Source: Verrucomicrobiota bacterium
GTDB taxonomy: Bacteria > Verrucomicrobiota > Verrucomicrobiia > Limisphaerales > JACDHS01
Direction of reading: 5' to 3'
NCBI GenBank assembly: GCA_013820875.1
Contig: JACDHS010000038.1
Span: forward strand, 1-38,735
DNA: 38,735 nucleotides
In this document: piece after piece, positions 6,279 to 14,265 of the stretch
How the letters are laid out: the number at the start of each line of letters is the position of its first letter
How positions within the stretch are numbered: the stretch's first letter is position 1
Made by a program: the position numbers and the translations under genes
The notes under the pieces: model-generated
Told to the model about the DNA's origin: nothing
What the model saw: the letters and a program-made list of their open reading frames with translations, nothing else
Databases searched by the model: none

Positions 6279-8429
6279 TCAGGAACCGCCCTTATCGCTT
6301 GTTGTTCCAACCACGCCGATTTCGACCAAACGGAGACCGCGATTGGATGTGTTCTGCCCAAAATCGAATCGGATGTGTGATGCGTTCACCGGGGCAAATC
6401 GGACACGGCTACGTCCGCCTGCCACGATGTCGCTCAAGGTCGCCACCGGCGCATAGGTCTTTCCATCGAGAGAGGTTGACAAGATCACTTGATGGGGAAT
6501 CCGGGATGCGGGGACTTGCTGCCCATCGCCCTCAAAATAATCGATAAACGCACCACGGATACGTCGGGGTGCTTTCAGGGCAATCGTGACCAACTCGCTC
6601 TGTGCGACGTCGGCGAACGTAACGCCGTCGCTGTAAGAACCATCGATGAGATTTGAAAACTGATTGGGACGTCCCGGGATCACATCATTATGTGGGGCCA
6701 GTTTGGCCGGGGAGGTGATTTCCGCGCCATCGAACCAGAACGCCACATTGTCCGTCTTCTCCTCCACGCGTCGGAAAACGTCGAGTAATTTGCCACCTTC
6801 CGGAAGAGCCTGCAGTTCGGCGAAAAAGTCACGGCTGGAATTCTTCCGCGGATGCTTATGTCCATTCTCATCCAGAAAAAATGCGTGGGGCGAAAAGACG
6901 CGGTTTCCCATTTTTCCCAATCTTTTGATCGCCCGTTCAGGAAGCGTGCGTTCAAGGACGAAGATCCGAGTATTCCGTGGCAGGCGATCGAGTTCATCCG
7001 TCAAGACCAGTTCCAATTCCTCCGGTTTCATGAAATCGCAAATATGAATGTAGGCATCGATGTAGTTCTGATCGGTGATCGTGTAATTCAGCGTCTCCTC
7101 AGGAAAATAAAAATGTATGGTGCCAGGCTTGTAGGAAGAAAAACGCTTTGGGTTTTCCGTGTAGGTTTGATGCAGCGTTCGCCAGGCCAGACCGTTTTCA
7201 ATGCGGCGGGTCCCATCGCCCTTGATCAGCCCCCAGACGTCTTCTCTACCGCACCAGGCCATTGCTCCAGCGGAGGGGCCGCCGACATCAGCCACGAGCT
7301 TGAACGCGCGTGGTTTCACTGCGGGAACTTCCGCGATAAAGAGCTTGTTTCCACTGACGGCGGCAAACTTCGACAGAGTGCGGTATTGGGAATAATATTC
7401 GAGGGAATCGCTGTAAAGATCGGCAGATATAAAATCTCCGGTTTCAGCGGCGGTGCGCATGCTCGCAGCACAACTCGGCACGGTGGCGGAACGAATGTCC
7501 GCAAGGGCGCCGACTGAATTCAACAAGCAACCTCCCGCCCACTTCGCGCCGGGTGCCGCTCGCTTAATGTCAGCGCGCAGCTTCCGCAGCACATCGCGCT
7601 GAATCAAATCCATCGCCTGGCGCAAATCGTAGGTTCTCCGGTTGTTGATGGCGGCAGGATCGACGCCGCCGCCAGTGGACGCCATTAATCCCGGAACGTC
7701 CACCTCTGCGAATGATTTATAAGCGGCATTCCACGACTTGTTCAATGCCTTGATTTTATCGTCATACATCTCCGCCAGTTTCTGGCGGAAGGCCGCAGGA
7801 AACCGCGAACTCTTTTCGTGTTTATACGTATTCCACCACCAGTTCTCATACCAGCCATAGACGACTTGATCTCCGTATTTGGCGGTCAAGTGCTCGACCA
7901 CGAGCAGCGTGAACCAGACGCTCCGCTCGGCATTCTCCGGCACATGCAGCGACATCCATGTCTTCGTCGTCCAGTCACCACGAACCTCCGGAGACGGGCA
8001 AACGTTCGGCGTGAATTGGTGGCGGATCATCCAGTCCATGAGGGTGTCGAGACTCCGCCAATCCGGCTTGCCCAGACTCGATGGGTCGAAGCCGCCATCT
8101 TCGGGCCACGTCAAAAACTTTCGCTCATCCAGCCCAACTTCACTTGGATAGAGCGGAAACCGAATCGCATTGCAACCGAGCGATTTCAGGTAGGCAGCGT
8201 CCTCATCGGTCAATGGCCATCCCCGCGCCAACTGCTGAGGTGGTCCGACATTGTATTGATTCACTCCGAAGAGCACCGCCGGGATCTTCGGCAGCGCATC
8301 TGCCGAGACGGCAAAAGTTCCGCCGCAGAACGCGGCCAGAATGGCGAGTAGGGTTAGGACTGTTTTCACGATTGGCACCAAGTTCAAGCTACCTGCATCG
8401 TCAATGCTAACCTTTTGGCCATCCAGCAA
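6279..8429 (-). CDS. Secreted glycoside-hydrolase-like protein (GH42/GH5-type barrel) with C-terminal beta-sandwich
   Basis: This protein of about 700 residues has a Sec signal (IVKTVLTLLAILAAFCGGTFAVSA). The open frame starts at a TTG (8429). GTG codons at 8378 and 8369 sit better before the signal, so the start is uncertain. Residues 50-400 look like a TIM barrel of the GH42/GH5 clan: GVNQYN at the first strand, NAIRFPLYPSE, then YGDQVVYGWYENWWWN with candidate acid/base Glu195, and KLFIAEVPAV with candidate nucleophile Glu367 (numbering from the TTG). FRQKLAEMYDDKIKALNKSWN matches the GH42 stretch that follows the acid/base. Residues 420-530 form a Rossmann-like domain, and 570-710 a discoidin/F5-8C-like sandwich (IRGAFIDYFEGDG, then VILSTSLDGKTYAPVATLSD). 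The substrate is unknown; plant or microbial polysaccharide is inferred. A deleted partial copy lies at 11653-12076. Confidence 0.75.
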   Translation of the reverse strand: MLDGQKVSIDDAGSLNLVPIVKTVLTLLAILAAFCGGTFAVSADALPKIPAVLFGVNQYNVGPPQQLARGWPLTDEDAAYLKSLGCNAIRFPLYPSEVGLDERKFLTWPEDGGFDPSSLGKPDWRSLDTLMDWMIRHQFTPNVCPSPEVRGDWTTKTWMSLHVPENAERSVWFTLLVVEHLTAKYGDQVVYGWYENWWWNTYKHEKSSRFPAAFRQKLAEMYDDKIKALNKSWNAAYKSFAEVDVPGLMASTGGGVDPAAINNRRTYDLRQAMDLIQRDVLRKLRADIKRAAPGAKWAGGCLLNSVGALADIRSATVPSCAASMRTAAETGDFISADLYSDSLEYYSQYRTLSKFAAVSGNKLFIAEVPAVKPRAFKLVADVGGPSAGAMAWCGREDVWGLIKGDGTRRIENGLAWRTLHQTYTENPKRFSSYKPGTIHFYFPEETLNYTITDQNYIDAYIHICDFMKPEELELVLTDELDRLPRNTRIFVLERTLPERAIKRLGKMGNRVFSPHAFFLDENGHKHPRKNSSRDFFAELQALPEGGKLLDVFRRVEEKTDNVAFWFDGAEITSPAKLAPHNDVIPGRPNQFSNLIDGSYSDGVTFADVAQSELVTIALKAPRRIRGAFIDYFEGDGQQVPASRIPHQVILSTSLDGKTYAPVATLSDIVAGGRSRVRFAPVNASHIRFDFGQNTSNRGLRLVEIGVVGTTSDKGGS

Positions 8430-8590
8430 AATCCGGTGGCAGGGCCTGGCTGCGATACACCGTAATAAACTGCTGGATGCGTTCCGATCACAGTGGATTG
8501 TCCGCTGCCGCTTTTCGCCCGCCAGCGCGCGGGTCCACTCGAAACCGGTGTATTTGAAGGAGCCGAAGGATCGCCTCGGAAGTAGTGAGG

Positions 8591-8782
8591 TCTGATCGTG
8601 CGCATCTTGACGTTGCTACGGTTGGGGCGGCACACGTTTGCTCTTCCTCGAGGGAGAGAACACAGGCAAGGGTGAAAACGTAGGATATTTTGAGGCATTC
8701 TGTTAAAGTTGGGCGTTCTCCCTCACCCTAGCCCTCCCGCTGGGAGAGTGAATGTAGCAACGTCAAGATATGCACGGTCTGA
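8591..8782. repeat. 192-bp imperfect palindrome (MITE-like)
   Basis: The outer 29-bp arms (8591-8619 and 8754-8782, sharing atcttgacgttgctac) match with about four differences. Inside lie two similar hairpins in inverted order (ctcttcctcgagggagag and ctctcccagcgggaggg on opposite strands), each followed by agggtga-type sequence. The whole is a large stem-loop without coding capacity. It supplies in-frame codons upstream of the serine hydrolase start, which is why that open frame is longer than the gene. Confidence 0.7.
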
Positions 8783-8915
8783 TCCGGGGCTGCCCCCTTT
8801 ACGCTTGCTACCGGCGGAAACAGGGAGAAAATCGTTGCGAATGAACCCGACACTCATGCCGTTTTCCGTGACCCGGGGTGCGTCAAAAACGAAGAGTTCC
8901 AGCACGTTTTGGGGC

Positions 8916-10604
8916 ATGTCTTTCTTTGCAAGCGGCTGTGCGCGTCGGGTTTTATTTTTTATTCTGATCTGTGTTTGTTGCGGTTTGTACGCTTCTGACG
9001 GCAAAGAAGGTCCAGGCCAACAGGCGGTTGTTGTTGGGGGAAAAGAGATGGAAGAGAAGGGGCAGGACGAGGACTTGTTTCGTCTTCGCGACAGTTTTGG
9101 TGAACAGCATTTCTTTCCAGAAGGCGGTTTTATTTTACGACAAGGCCAGCAGCTTCCAAAGTTGGTTTGGGAACATCCTGATTTGATTGGCAGGGTGCTT
9201 AAGAATATCACCATTCCCACACGCTGGTTTGATGCGAATTTCAAAGAAGTGGAAGTCGCTCGAACGTTGGGACGTTATTACGTCTATGGCGAAGCCCCCG
9301 CACCTCATGGTCCTGTCCTGCGTAGAGCCATGACCTGCTTTTGTGTGAAAGAAAATACAGATTTAAGCCTGTTGGCTGAAAAAGAGGTTTTGGTTGTTGA
9401 ACCTGATCCGAAGAAAAAACAAGCCTTGATAGATAATGTTGTCAACACCTGGCGGATGACGGAGGAAGGTGTTTTGGAATTTGCGGCCTTGATGGAAACC
9501 GGTTTTGATCGCCGCCCGGTGCGAAAGGGGCAGTGGCAGATGGAGAACGCAACGCGCCATGTGCAATTGAAACGGAAACGGATGGGGTTGGATGTCCGTC
9601 CACCTGTGATGGTATCGCCCCGCTCCATCAAAACGAATCCTGCTCCTGTGCTGCGTGTTGGATCCGATGCGGAAGCCGGGATTACGCAGGCTCAATTGAA
9701 GGCACTCGAAGATCAATTGGACGGCTGGTATGCAGAGGCCCAGGAACCGACAGCGGTCGTAATTGCACGGCGTGGTGTCATTGTTTTTTCAAAGGGCTAT
9801 GGGACTGTGGATGAGCAACCGGTGACAGTGAATACCCCCATGTTGCTGCATTCAGCCATGAAACCGCTTTTGGGTATTCAACTTGCGACCTACTTGGATC
9901 GCGGGTTTTTGAAATTGGATGAACCGGTGGGTAATTACCTGGCCGATTTTAAAGCAGCGGAAGATCGCGATTTAACTTTCAGAGCGTGCCACGTGCATAC
10001 CACGGGCATTCATTTCCCCTGGGCGCTTGCGTTCGCGCGCCATTTTTACTTTCACACCTGGCATGAAAGTTTGATTGCGCATTGTAAGCGAGATTGGGCA
10101 CCCGGAGCTAAACATCAGTATGGGGTTGTGGGAATGATTCTGTCTGTTCGAGCTTTGGAATTGTTGCGTGGCTTGAACTATTGGGATGCAATGGAGCGTG
10201 ACCTCTTTGCACCCCTTGGCATCCGGAACATGCTTCCAGGGGGCACCGGTTTTTCGGCGGAAGACCTGGCTCGGCTCGGTGTGCTGCTGGATAATCATGG
10301 GAAGTACGGAGGCTGGGAGTTTTTCTCGGAAGAAACGTATCAATCGATTTTGCCTGCGTCGCTCAAGCCGTACTTTCCTCAACTGGATATGACGTATGGC
10401 ATTGGTTTGCAAAGCTATGCAGGGCGTTTTGGGGCGGGCAGTTATGGGCATGGGGGTGGATGTGGAACGCAACTGATCGTTAATCCAGAAAAGCATTTTG
10501 TTTTTGCCATGGTAAGAAACGAGCCGGGAAAGGCTTACGGAAAACACTTGAACGAGGTGCTGGCGTTGTTGGATCGCGGCGTGGGTGATGAATTGGATGA
10601 GTGA
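8916..10604 (+). CDS. Exported serine hydrolase, beta-lactamase class C / penicillin-binding fold
   Basis: The frame is open from 8709, but the first codons come from the repeat. The ATG at 8916, preceded by ggggc, gives a good signal peptide (SFFASGCARRVLFFILICVCCGLYA) and 562 residues. Residues 20-230 form an unrecognised N-terminal domain. The C-terminal 330 residues are a beta-lactamase-type serine hydrolase: Ser313-Ala-Met-Lys316 (SxxK), PGAKHQYGV at 397-404 where the family has Tyr-x-Asn, and HGGG from His512 replacing KTG/HTG. The Asn to Val change is unusual and may alter substrate. It may be an esterase, D-aminopeptidase or carboxypeptidase acting outside the cytoplasm. ATGs at 8841 and 8856 are alternatives. 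No operon partner. Confidence 0.8.
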   Translation: MSFFASGCARRVLFFILICVCCGLYASDGKEGPGQQAVVVGGKEMEEKGQDEDLFRLRDSFGEQHFFPEGGFILRQGQQLPKLVWEHPDLIGRVLKNITIPTRWFDANFKEVEVARTLGRYYVYGEAPAPHGPVLRRAMTCFCVKENTDLSLLAEKEVLVVEPDPKKKQALIDNVVNTWRMTEEGVLEFAALMETGFDRRPVRKGQWQMENATRHVQLKRKRMGLDVRPPVMVSPRSIKTNPAPVLRVGSDAEAGITQAQLKALEDQLDGWYAEAQEPTAVVIARRGVIVFSKGYGTVDEQPVTVNTPMLLHSAMKPLLGIQLATYLDRGFLKLDEPVGNYLADFKAAEDRDLTFRACHVHTTGIHFPWALAFARHFYFHTWHESLIAHCKRDWAPGAKHQYGVVGMILSVRALELLRGLNYWDAMERDLFAPLGIRNMLPGGTGFSAEDLARLGVLLDNHGKYGGWEFFSEETYQSILPASLKPYFPQLDMTYGIGLQSYAGRFGAGSYGHGGGCGTQLIVNPEKHFVFAMVRNEPGKAYGKHLNEVLALLDRGVGDELDE

Positions 10605-10622
10605 ACCTAAAAAAAGCACTTA

Positions 10623-10734
10623 AAACCACAGATGGACACAGATAAGAGGGGTTTGCGGGAAAAATGGGAATCACCCTGCAAGTGAATACTTTCTGACCGA
10701 AATATCTGTGTTTATCTGTGTCCATCTGTGGTTT
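10623..10734. repeat. Palindromic repeat with perfect 23-bp arms
   Basis: The arms at 10623-10645 and 10712-10734 are exact reverse complements (core accacagatggacacagat). They are separated by 66 bp of unrelated sequence. The left arm starts 18 bp after the stop codon of the serine hydrolase. The RNA could form a very stable hairpin, so it may also act as a transcription terminator or mRNA-stabilising element. The right arm is extended on its inner side by a second atctgtg. Confidence 0.75.
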
Positions 10735-10752
10735 CCCTTCTTTCCTTGTCTT

Positions 10753-11066
10753 TCAACTGCCGGTTTTAGGGTGAAACGCGTTGCTCCCGTTTCTCCGTGG
10801 GAAAGGCTGTTCTGCTGTGGGTTTTGAGTTCATGAAAAGCGAGCGGATCGCAAATCTGAATGTAGCAGTCGGTTTCGCCTTTGTTCCATTTATGTTCTTC
10901 AATGAACTGTTCAAGAACGGCGTGATCTCTTCATTTCCGAAAAGATCAATATCTTCACTGAGGAAGGCACGCTCGACAAATAGTTGCAACGGAGCAGAAC
11001 CGAAGACCGTAATTTCCAGTCGAAGTTGCGGAGGAAGGAGACGCGCTAATTCGTCAAGCCGTTGTC
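10753..11066 (-). pseudogene. Nucleotidyltransferase-like protein, fragment
   Basis: Reading the minus strand from about 11066 gives LDELARLLPPQLRLEITVFG, then SAPLQLFVERAFLSEDIDLF, ending at 10753 after about 104 codons. The pattern V-FGSAxLQL...SxDIDLF is that of nucleotidyltransferase-fold proteins (DUF6036-like antitoxin/toxin families), in which G-S/G, D-x-D and the following helix bind nucleotide and Mg. No start codon is present: the frame begins right after a TGA. The C-terminus (RNGSNAFHPKTGS) looks non-native. Probably a remnant. Confidence 0.5.
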
Positions 11067-11198
11067 ACGTGCGAGCAGGTGTCCGATCCGCACGTCGCGC
11101 TCGGTCAGACGGCCCTGGTCTTCGCGCAACAAAATGCGCGCAGCGATGCGAGCTTTGCGCCAGCAGCGGTCAAGTCGTTCGGGCGAACTGTTCGGCAT
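11046..11198 (-). pseudogene. MNT-type minimal nucleotidyltransferase, N-terminal remnant
   Basis: From the ATG at 11198 the translation reads MPNSSPERLDRCWRKARIAARIL, then GHLLARDNGLTN, then stop. Minimal nucleotidyltransferases (MNT/HEPN antitoxins) begin with such a helix, followed by VRLFGSLARG and DIDL. Here the FGS part has decayed to GHL and the catalytic Asp residues are lost. The end overlaps the other nucleotidyltransferase fragment in a different frame. Assignment rests on a short match. Confidence 0.35.
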
Positions 11199-11250
11199 AT
11201 GTTTCTTATAGACGCAAACGGGGCTGGGGTCAAAGCGCGAAACCAAAAAG

Positions 11251-11421
11251 GGGGCATCCCGGGTGTGATTTGTTCCGGGTGAGATGTTGAAGGGACAGGC
11301 TGGAAGCGCTGTCCTACCTTAGGCGGCTTCGCCGCCAGTGTAGGACAGCGCATCTTGCCTGTCCCCGGGGGAAAGGGGAACACGAATTCTCACCCGTTTA
11401 AAATCGCACCCGGGCATTCCC
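11251..11421. repeat. 171-bp nested palindrome
   Basis: The outer arms (gggcatcccgggtgtgattt and its inverted partner ending at 11421, with cgggtgaga next to each) enclose inner arms gggacaggctggaagcgctg/...cagcgcatcttgcctgtccc, with ctgtcctac/gtaggacag at their inner ends. At the centre is a short hairpin ggcggcttcgccgcc. All three levels fold into one long cruciform or RNA hairpin. No protein is encoded. Confidence 0.75.
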
Positions 11422-11639
11422 GGCGAACCTTCGGGCCAGCCTTTTTGCACCTGCGGATCCCAGATGGCGATGCCGGGATCGCCCGTAGCGAGATAGACGT
11501 CCGCCTTTTGGCAGAGTTCCTTCGGCTTGCCGGTCTTCCAGCCGACGACCATGGGGTAGGCCTTGGTGTTGGTGCCTTTGTGGTGCGGCGATAGTAATCC
11601 ATGTCGATCTGGCCGGGTGTCTTTTCATACGAGGTGAGG
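11398..11639 (-). pseudogene. Unidentified protein fragment with a frameshift
   Basis: Two minus-strand frames join into one sensible peptide if one base is added near 11585: EKTPGQIDMDYYRR, then KGTNTKAYPMVVGWKTG, then CQKADVYLATGDPGIAIWDP. Composition and continuity suggest former coding DNA, but I do not recognise the family. The 5' end stops exactly at the dispersed motif at 11634-11652, and the 3' end runs into the 171-bp palindrome. Confidence 0.4.
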
Positions 11640-11652
11640 ACTGACCCTTTTT
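11634..11652 (+). repeat. Dispersed motif gtgaggactgacccttttt
   Basis: This is the cleanest copy of the dispersed motif in the window. The next base begins the truncated glycoside-hydrolase copy, and the preceding bases end the unidentified fragment. The motif therefore sits exactly at a junction between two broken genes. The similar, longer copies at 3738-3794, 5281-5338 and 22646-22698 carry an additional tatttacac-type left end. Confidence 0.7.
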
Positions 11653-12076
11653 CAGTTGTTGATGGCGGTAGGATCGACACCGCCGCCCGTGGACGCCATC
11701 AATCCCGGAACGTCCACCTCGGCGAATGATTTGTAAGCGGCATTCCACGACTTGTTCAGTGCCTTGATTTTATTGTCATACATCTCTGCCAGTTTTTGGT
11801 GGAAGGTCGCGGGAAACCGCGAACTCTTTTCGTGTTTATACGAATTCCACCACCAGTTCTCATACCAGCCATAGACGATTTGATCTCCGTATTTGGCGGT
11901 CAAGTGCTCGACCACGAGCATCGTGAACCAGACGCTTCGCTCGGCATTCTCCGGCACATGCTGGCTTGCCCAGACTCGATGGGTCGGGTTAGGACTGTTT
12001 TCACGATTGGCACCAAGTTCAAGCGTCCTGCATCGTCGATGCTAACCTTTTGGCCATCCAGCAAAATCCGTCGAAC
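11653..12076 (-). pseudogene. Deleted partial copy of the glycoside-hydrolase-like gene at 6279-8429
   Basis: Three blocks match the intact gene in order. Bases 11653 to about 11962 correspond to about 7640-7950 (residues from HVPENAERSVWFT to VDPTAINN). A short block (cttgcccagactcgatgggtc) corresponds to about 8067-8090. The last block, about 11987-12076, corresponds to about 8350-8428 and holds the signal-peptide region (LDGQKVSIDDAGRLNLVPIVKT). Two internal segments of about 115 and 260 bp are deleted, and everything after the first third of the gene is missing. Many third-position differences show that the copy is old. Confidence 0.85.
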
Positions 12077-12544
12077 CGGGTTGCCAGTTGTGATTCCTTT
12101 TGCCTGGGACGAAAGGAAGAATGCCGCACCCCGGATTTTGTTCTGAAGGTTGCAGCCAGGTCTTTTGGTTGTCTGCACGGTTTAGTTCGTTAAGGAGCAC
12201 AGTTCGCCTAATTGGATCAGCTTTACTGATGGCGATTGATCGGTGCAGTGCCTAGTTCGTTCCGCCGCGCGACCTCTGCAATCTGCTTCCCACTGCGATA
12301 ACTTTTGCACAGGGCAACTGCCTCATTGTTGGGATGGTAGAAACACTTCATACGAGCGGATAGCTAGCCGCGAAAGAACAAACATCGCAATAGGAATCCG
12401 GGCGAAGAATCAAAGCAAACTAAGAGAGCCGTGGCTCAGAAAGGGGCAGTCCTTACTTTTTAAATTAACCTTGGCATTTTGTGTAAATAACGAGAAAGTG
12501 CCCCTTCACCTTCAACGCCACCGAGTGAACCACTTTGCTCAAAT
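12077..12544. other. Intergenic region without a gene
   Basis: No supported coding sequence is present. The region carries one inverted copy of the dispersed element at 12441-12490, about 55 bp before the Tat-exported protein gene. An open frame at 12243-12548 on the plus strand has no recognisable content. Confidence 0.5.
12441..12490 (-). repeat. Dispersed element, inverted copy
   Basis: The reverse strand reads ttatttacacaaaatgcc, a variable stretch, then aaaaagtaaggactgcccc. This matches the copy at 22646-22698 (tatttacacaaaatgcc, then taaaaagtgaggaccc), so the element occurs in both orientations. Confidence 0.65.
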
Positions 12545-14089
12545 ATGAAGCACTCTTCTTTACCGCCACAACTTCTGGTCAACCAAAATCAACCGTCAAC
12601 ACGGACGCTGCCCCGGCGCGATTTTCTCCGCACCAGCGCCTTGGGCGGACTGGCGCTGGCCACTGGAGTCTGGCCGCTGGTGGCCACAGCGGGTTCTCCG
12701 AAAAACACCAGCGCGCAGGAGTTGAAAAAATTGCCCGGCGCATCGTTCCACCGGAAAGCGGAACTGTTGCAGGGGATTTACGAAAACGTCGCGTTCAGTG
12801 ATTCGGGAATTCTCTATTCCATGATGCGATTGGATGCGGATGGCATCCGTCCGTTTGTCCCGGCGGATTTTCAGGGAAAGATCGGCCTGAACGTCGATGT
12901 CGGCAAATTGAAGCTCGACGGGTTCCATGATTATTTGCATGGGGAAAATTCCATCAGTGCTTCCGGTTTATACCTGGCGGCGCAATCGTTTCGCTGGCAG
13001 GTGACGCGTTCTAAAAAGGCGCTGGCCCAGGCGCGCAAAGCGTTTCGATCCCTCGACTTGATTTACCGCATGGGCGAACAGGCCGGCAAACCGGGCTGGA
13101 TGTGCAAGCCTTATGGCTTTCGTCCATCGGTCCAAACCAGTGGCGATCAATATCTGGACGCCTGCTGGGGATTGTGGACGTATCACGGCATCGCGGGTGT
13201 CGAAGACCGGCGGCGCATTGAGGAAATGTTCATTCATTTCGCGGATTACTGGCGCAACGCGGATTACGTGTTGAGTTACTTCGGTTCGCATTGGGATCAG
13301 AAGGGCGAAACCGGCTCTTACAACGCTGTTTACGCCATGATCAACGCCTGCGCCTATTCGTTCTCCAAAAACCCGGTGCATTTGCAGGAGTTTGAAAAAT
13401 GGATGGCGAAGGCGACCTGGACGAAAACCACGCCGCTGCAAACGCTGCGCGGAAATGTCCTCCGTCAGATCAAAGAAAAGGGGAAAGCGGAAGTGGTGCC
13501 TTACAGCGCGGCGTTTTCACTGGCGAAGGATGTGTTGCAACCGGGCGAATGCCTCTGCTGGGAAACGGTGATTCACGCCAAGTTTGTCGCCGTGGCCTCT
13601 GATTTGATTGTGCAATCGGGAACCTCGGATTTGTCCGGCCAACTGGCGCGCATTCTCGAACGCTGGTGGGGCGAATGGAAATACGGCGTGGGCGAAGATT
13701 TGCTGCCGTATTATTGGTTCGCGGTGGACTTGGTCAAAGACACCTGGCGTCCGCTGCCGAAAACAAAACTTCTGCCCAGGGAGCAATGGTTGTTTGGCGA
13801 CCCGTTCACTTCTTACTTGTCGCAGGTTCGATGGAATGAGCCGCTGGCCCGGTTCGCCGTGGTGTCCGCCATCGCGGCGAGACATTGCCCGGAGAGCGAG
13901 GCGCGGATGAAAGAGCTGGGGCGACGAATCCTGTCGAGCGTGGATGAGACGCGCCTGCACTGGTTGGTGGATTTTGACGGCAAACAATTGCTGCCGGAGA
14001 TCAGCTATTACGGACAGTGCCTGAGCAGTGAAGTGCCGGGATCATTTCTGGCCGCGTATTGGAAGGGGCGAAGGGATAAGCTTTGGTGA
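12545..14089 (+). CDS. Tat-exported protein of unknown function, likely alpha/alpha-toroid fold
   Basis: This is a 514-residue protein with a twin-arginine signal: RRDFLRTSALGGLALATG around residues 24-41, ending near VATAGS. The mature part is helical and rich in aromatic residues (SYFGSHWDQKGETGSYNAVYAMI, then GLWTYHGIAG), a composition typical of six-hairpin toroid enzymes such as lyases and glucuronyl hydrolases. I cannot place it in a family, and no catalytic residue can be named with confidence. No ribosome binding site is obvious before the ATG. The last 20 codons (ISYYGQCLSSEVPGSFLAAY) recur as degenerate DNA at 15527-15590. It is transcribed towards the NlpC/P60-like gene 176 bp downstream, so co-transcription is possible. 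Confidence 0.7.
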   Translation: MKHSSLPPQLLVNQNQPSTRTLPRRDFLRTSALGGLALATGVWPLVATAGSPKNTSAQELKKLPGASFHRKAELLQGIYENVAFSDSGILYSMMRLDADGIRPFVPADFQGKIGLNVDVGKLKLDGFHDYLHGENSISASGLYLAAQSFRWQVTRSKKALAQARKAFRSLDLIYRMGEQAGKPGWMCKPYGFRPSVQTSGDQYLDACWGLWTYHGIAGVEDRRRIEEMFIHFADYWRNADYVLSYFGSHWDQKGETGSYNAVYAMINACAYSFSKNPVHLQEFEKWMAKATWTKTTPLQTLRGNVLRQIKEKGKAEVVPYSAAFSLAKDVLQPGECLCWETVIHAKFVAVASDLIVQSGTSDLSGQLARILERWWGEWKYGVGEDLLPYYWFAVDLVKDTWRPLPKTKLLPREQWLFGDPFTSYLSQVRWNEPLARFAVVSAIAARHCPESEARMKELGRRILSSVDETRLHWLVDFDGKQLLPEISYYGQCLSSEVPGSFLAAYWKGRRDKLW

Positions 14090-14265
14090 CGGTCACAGAT
14101 GCACGAATTGACTTCTCGAAAATGTAAAGCGGGCCTTGGAAGGGCGGCAACATGTCAATACTCTTGACTGACCACACGCCTTAATGGGTGACTCTTTTTC
14201 CAGTTTTTTTCATCACTCAAACTTAATTAATTCACTTTCAACTTAAGACCTGCTAAAGCTGCGAA

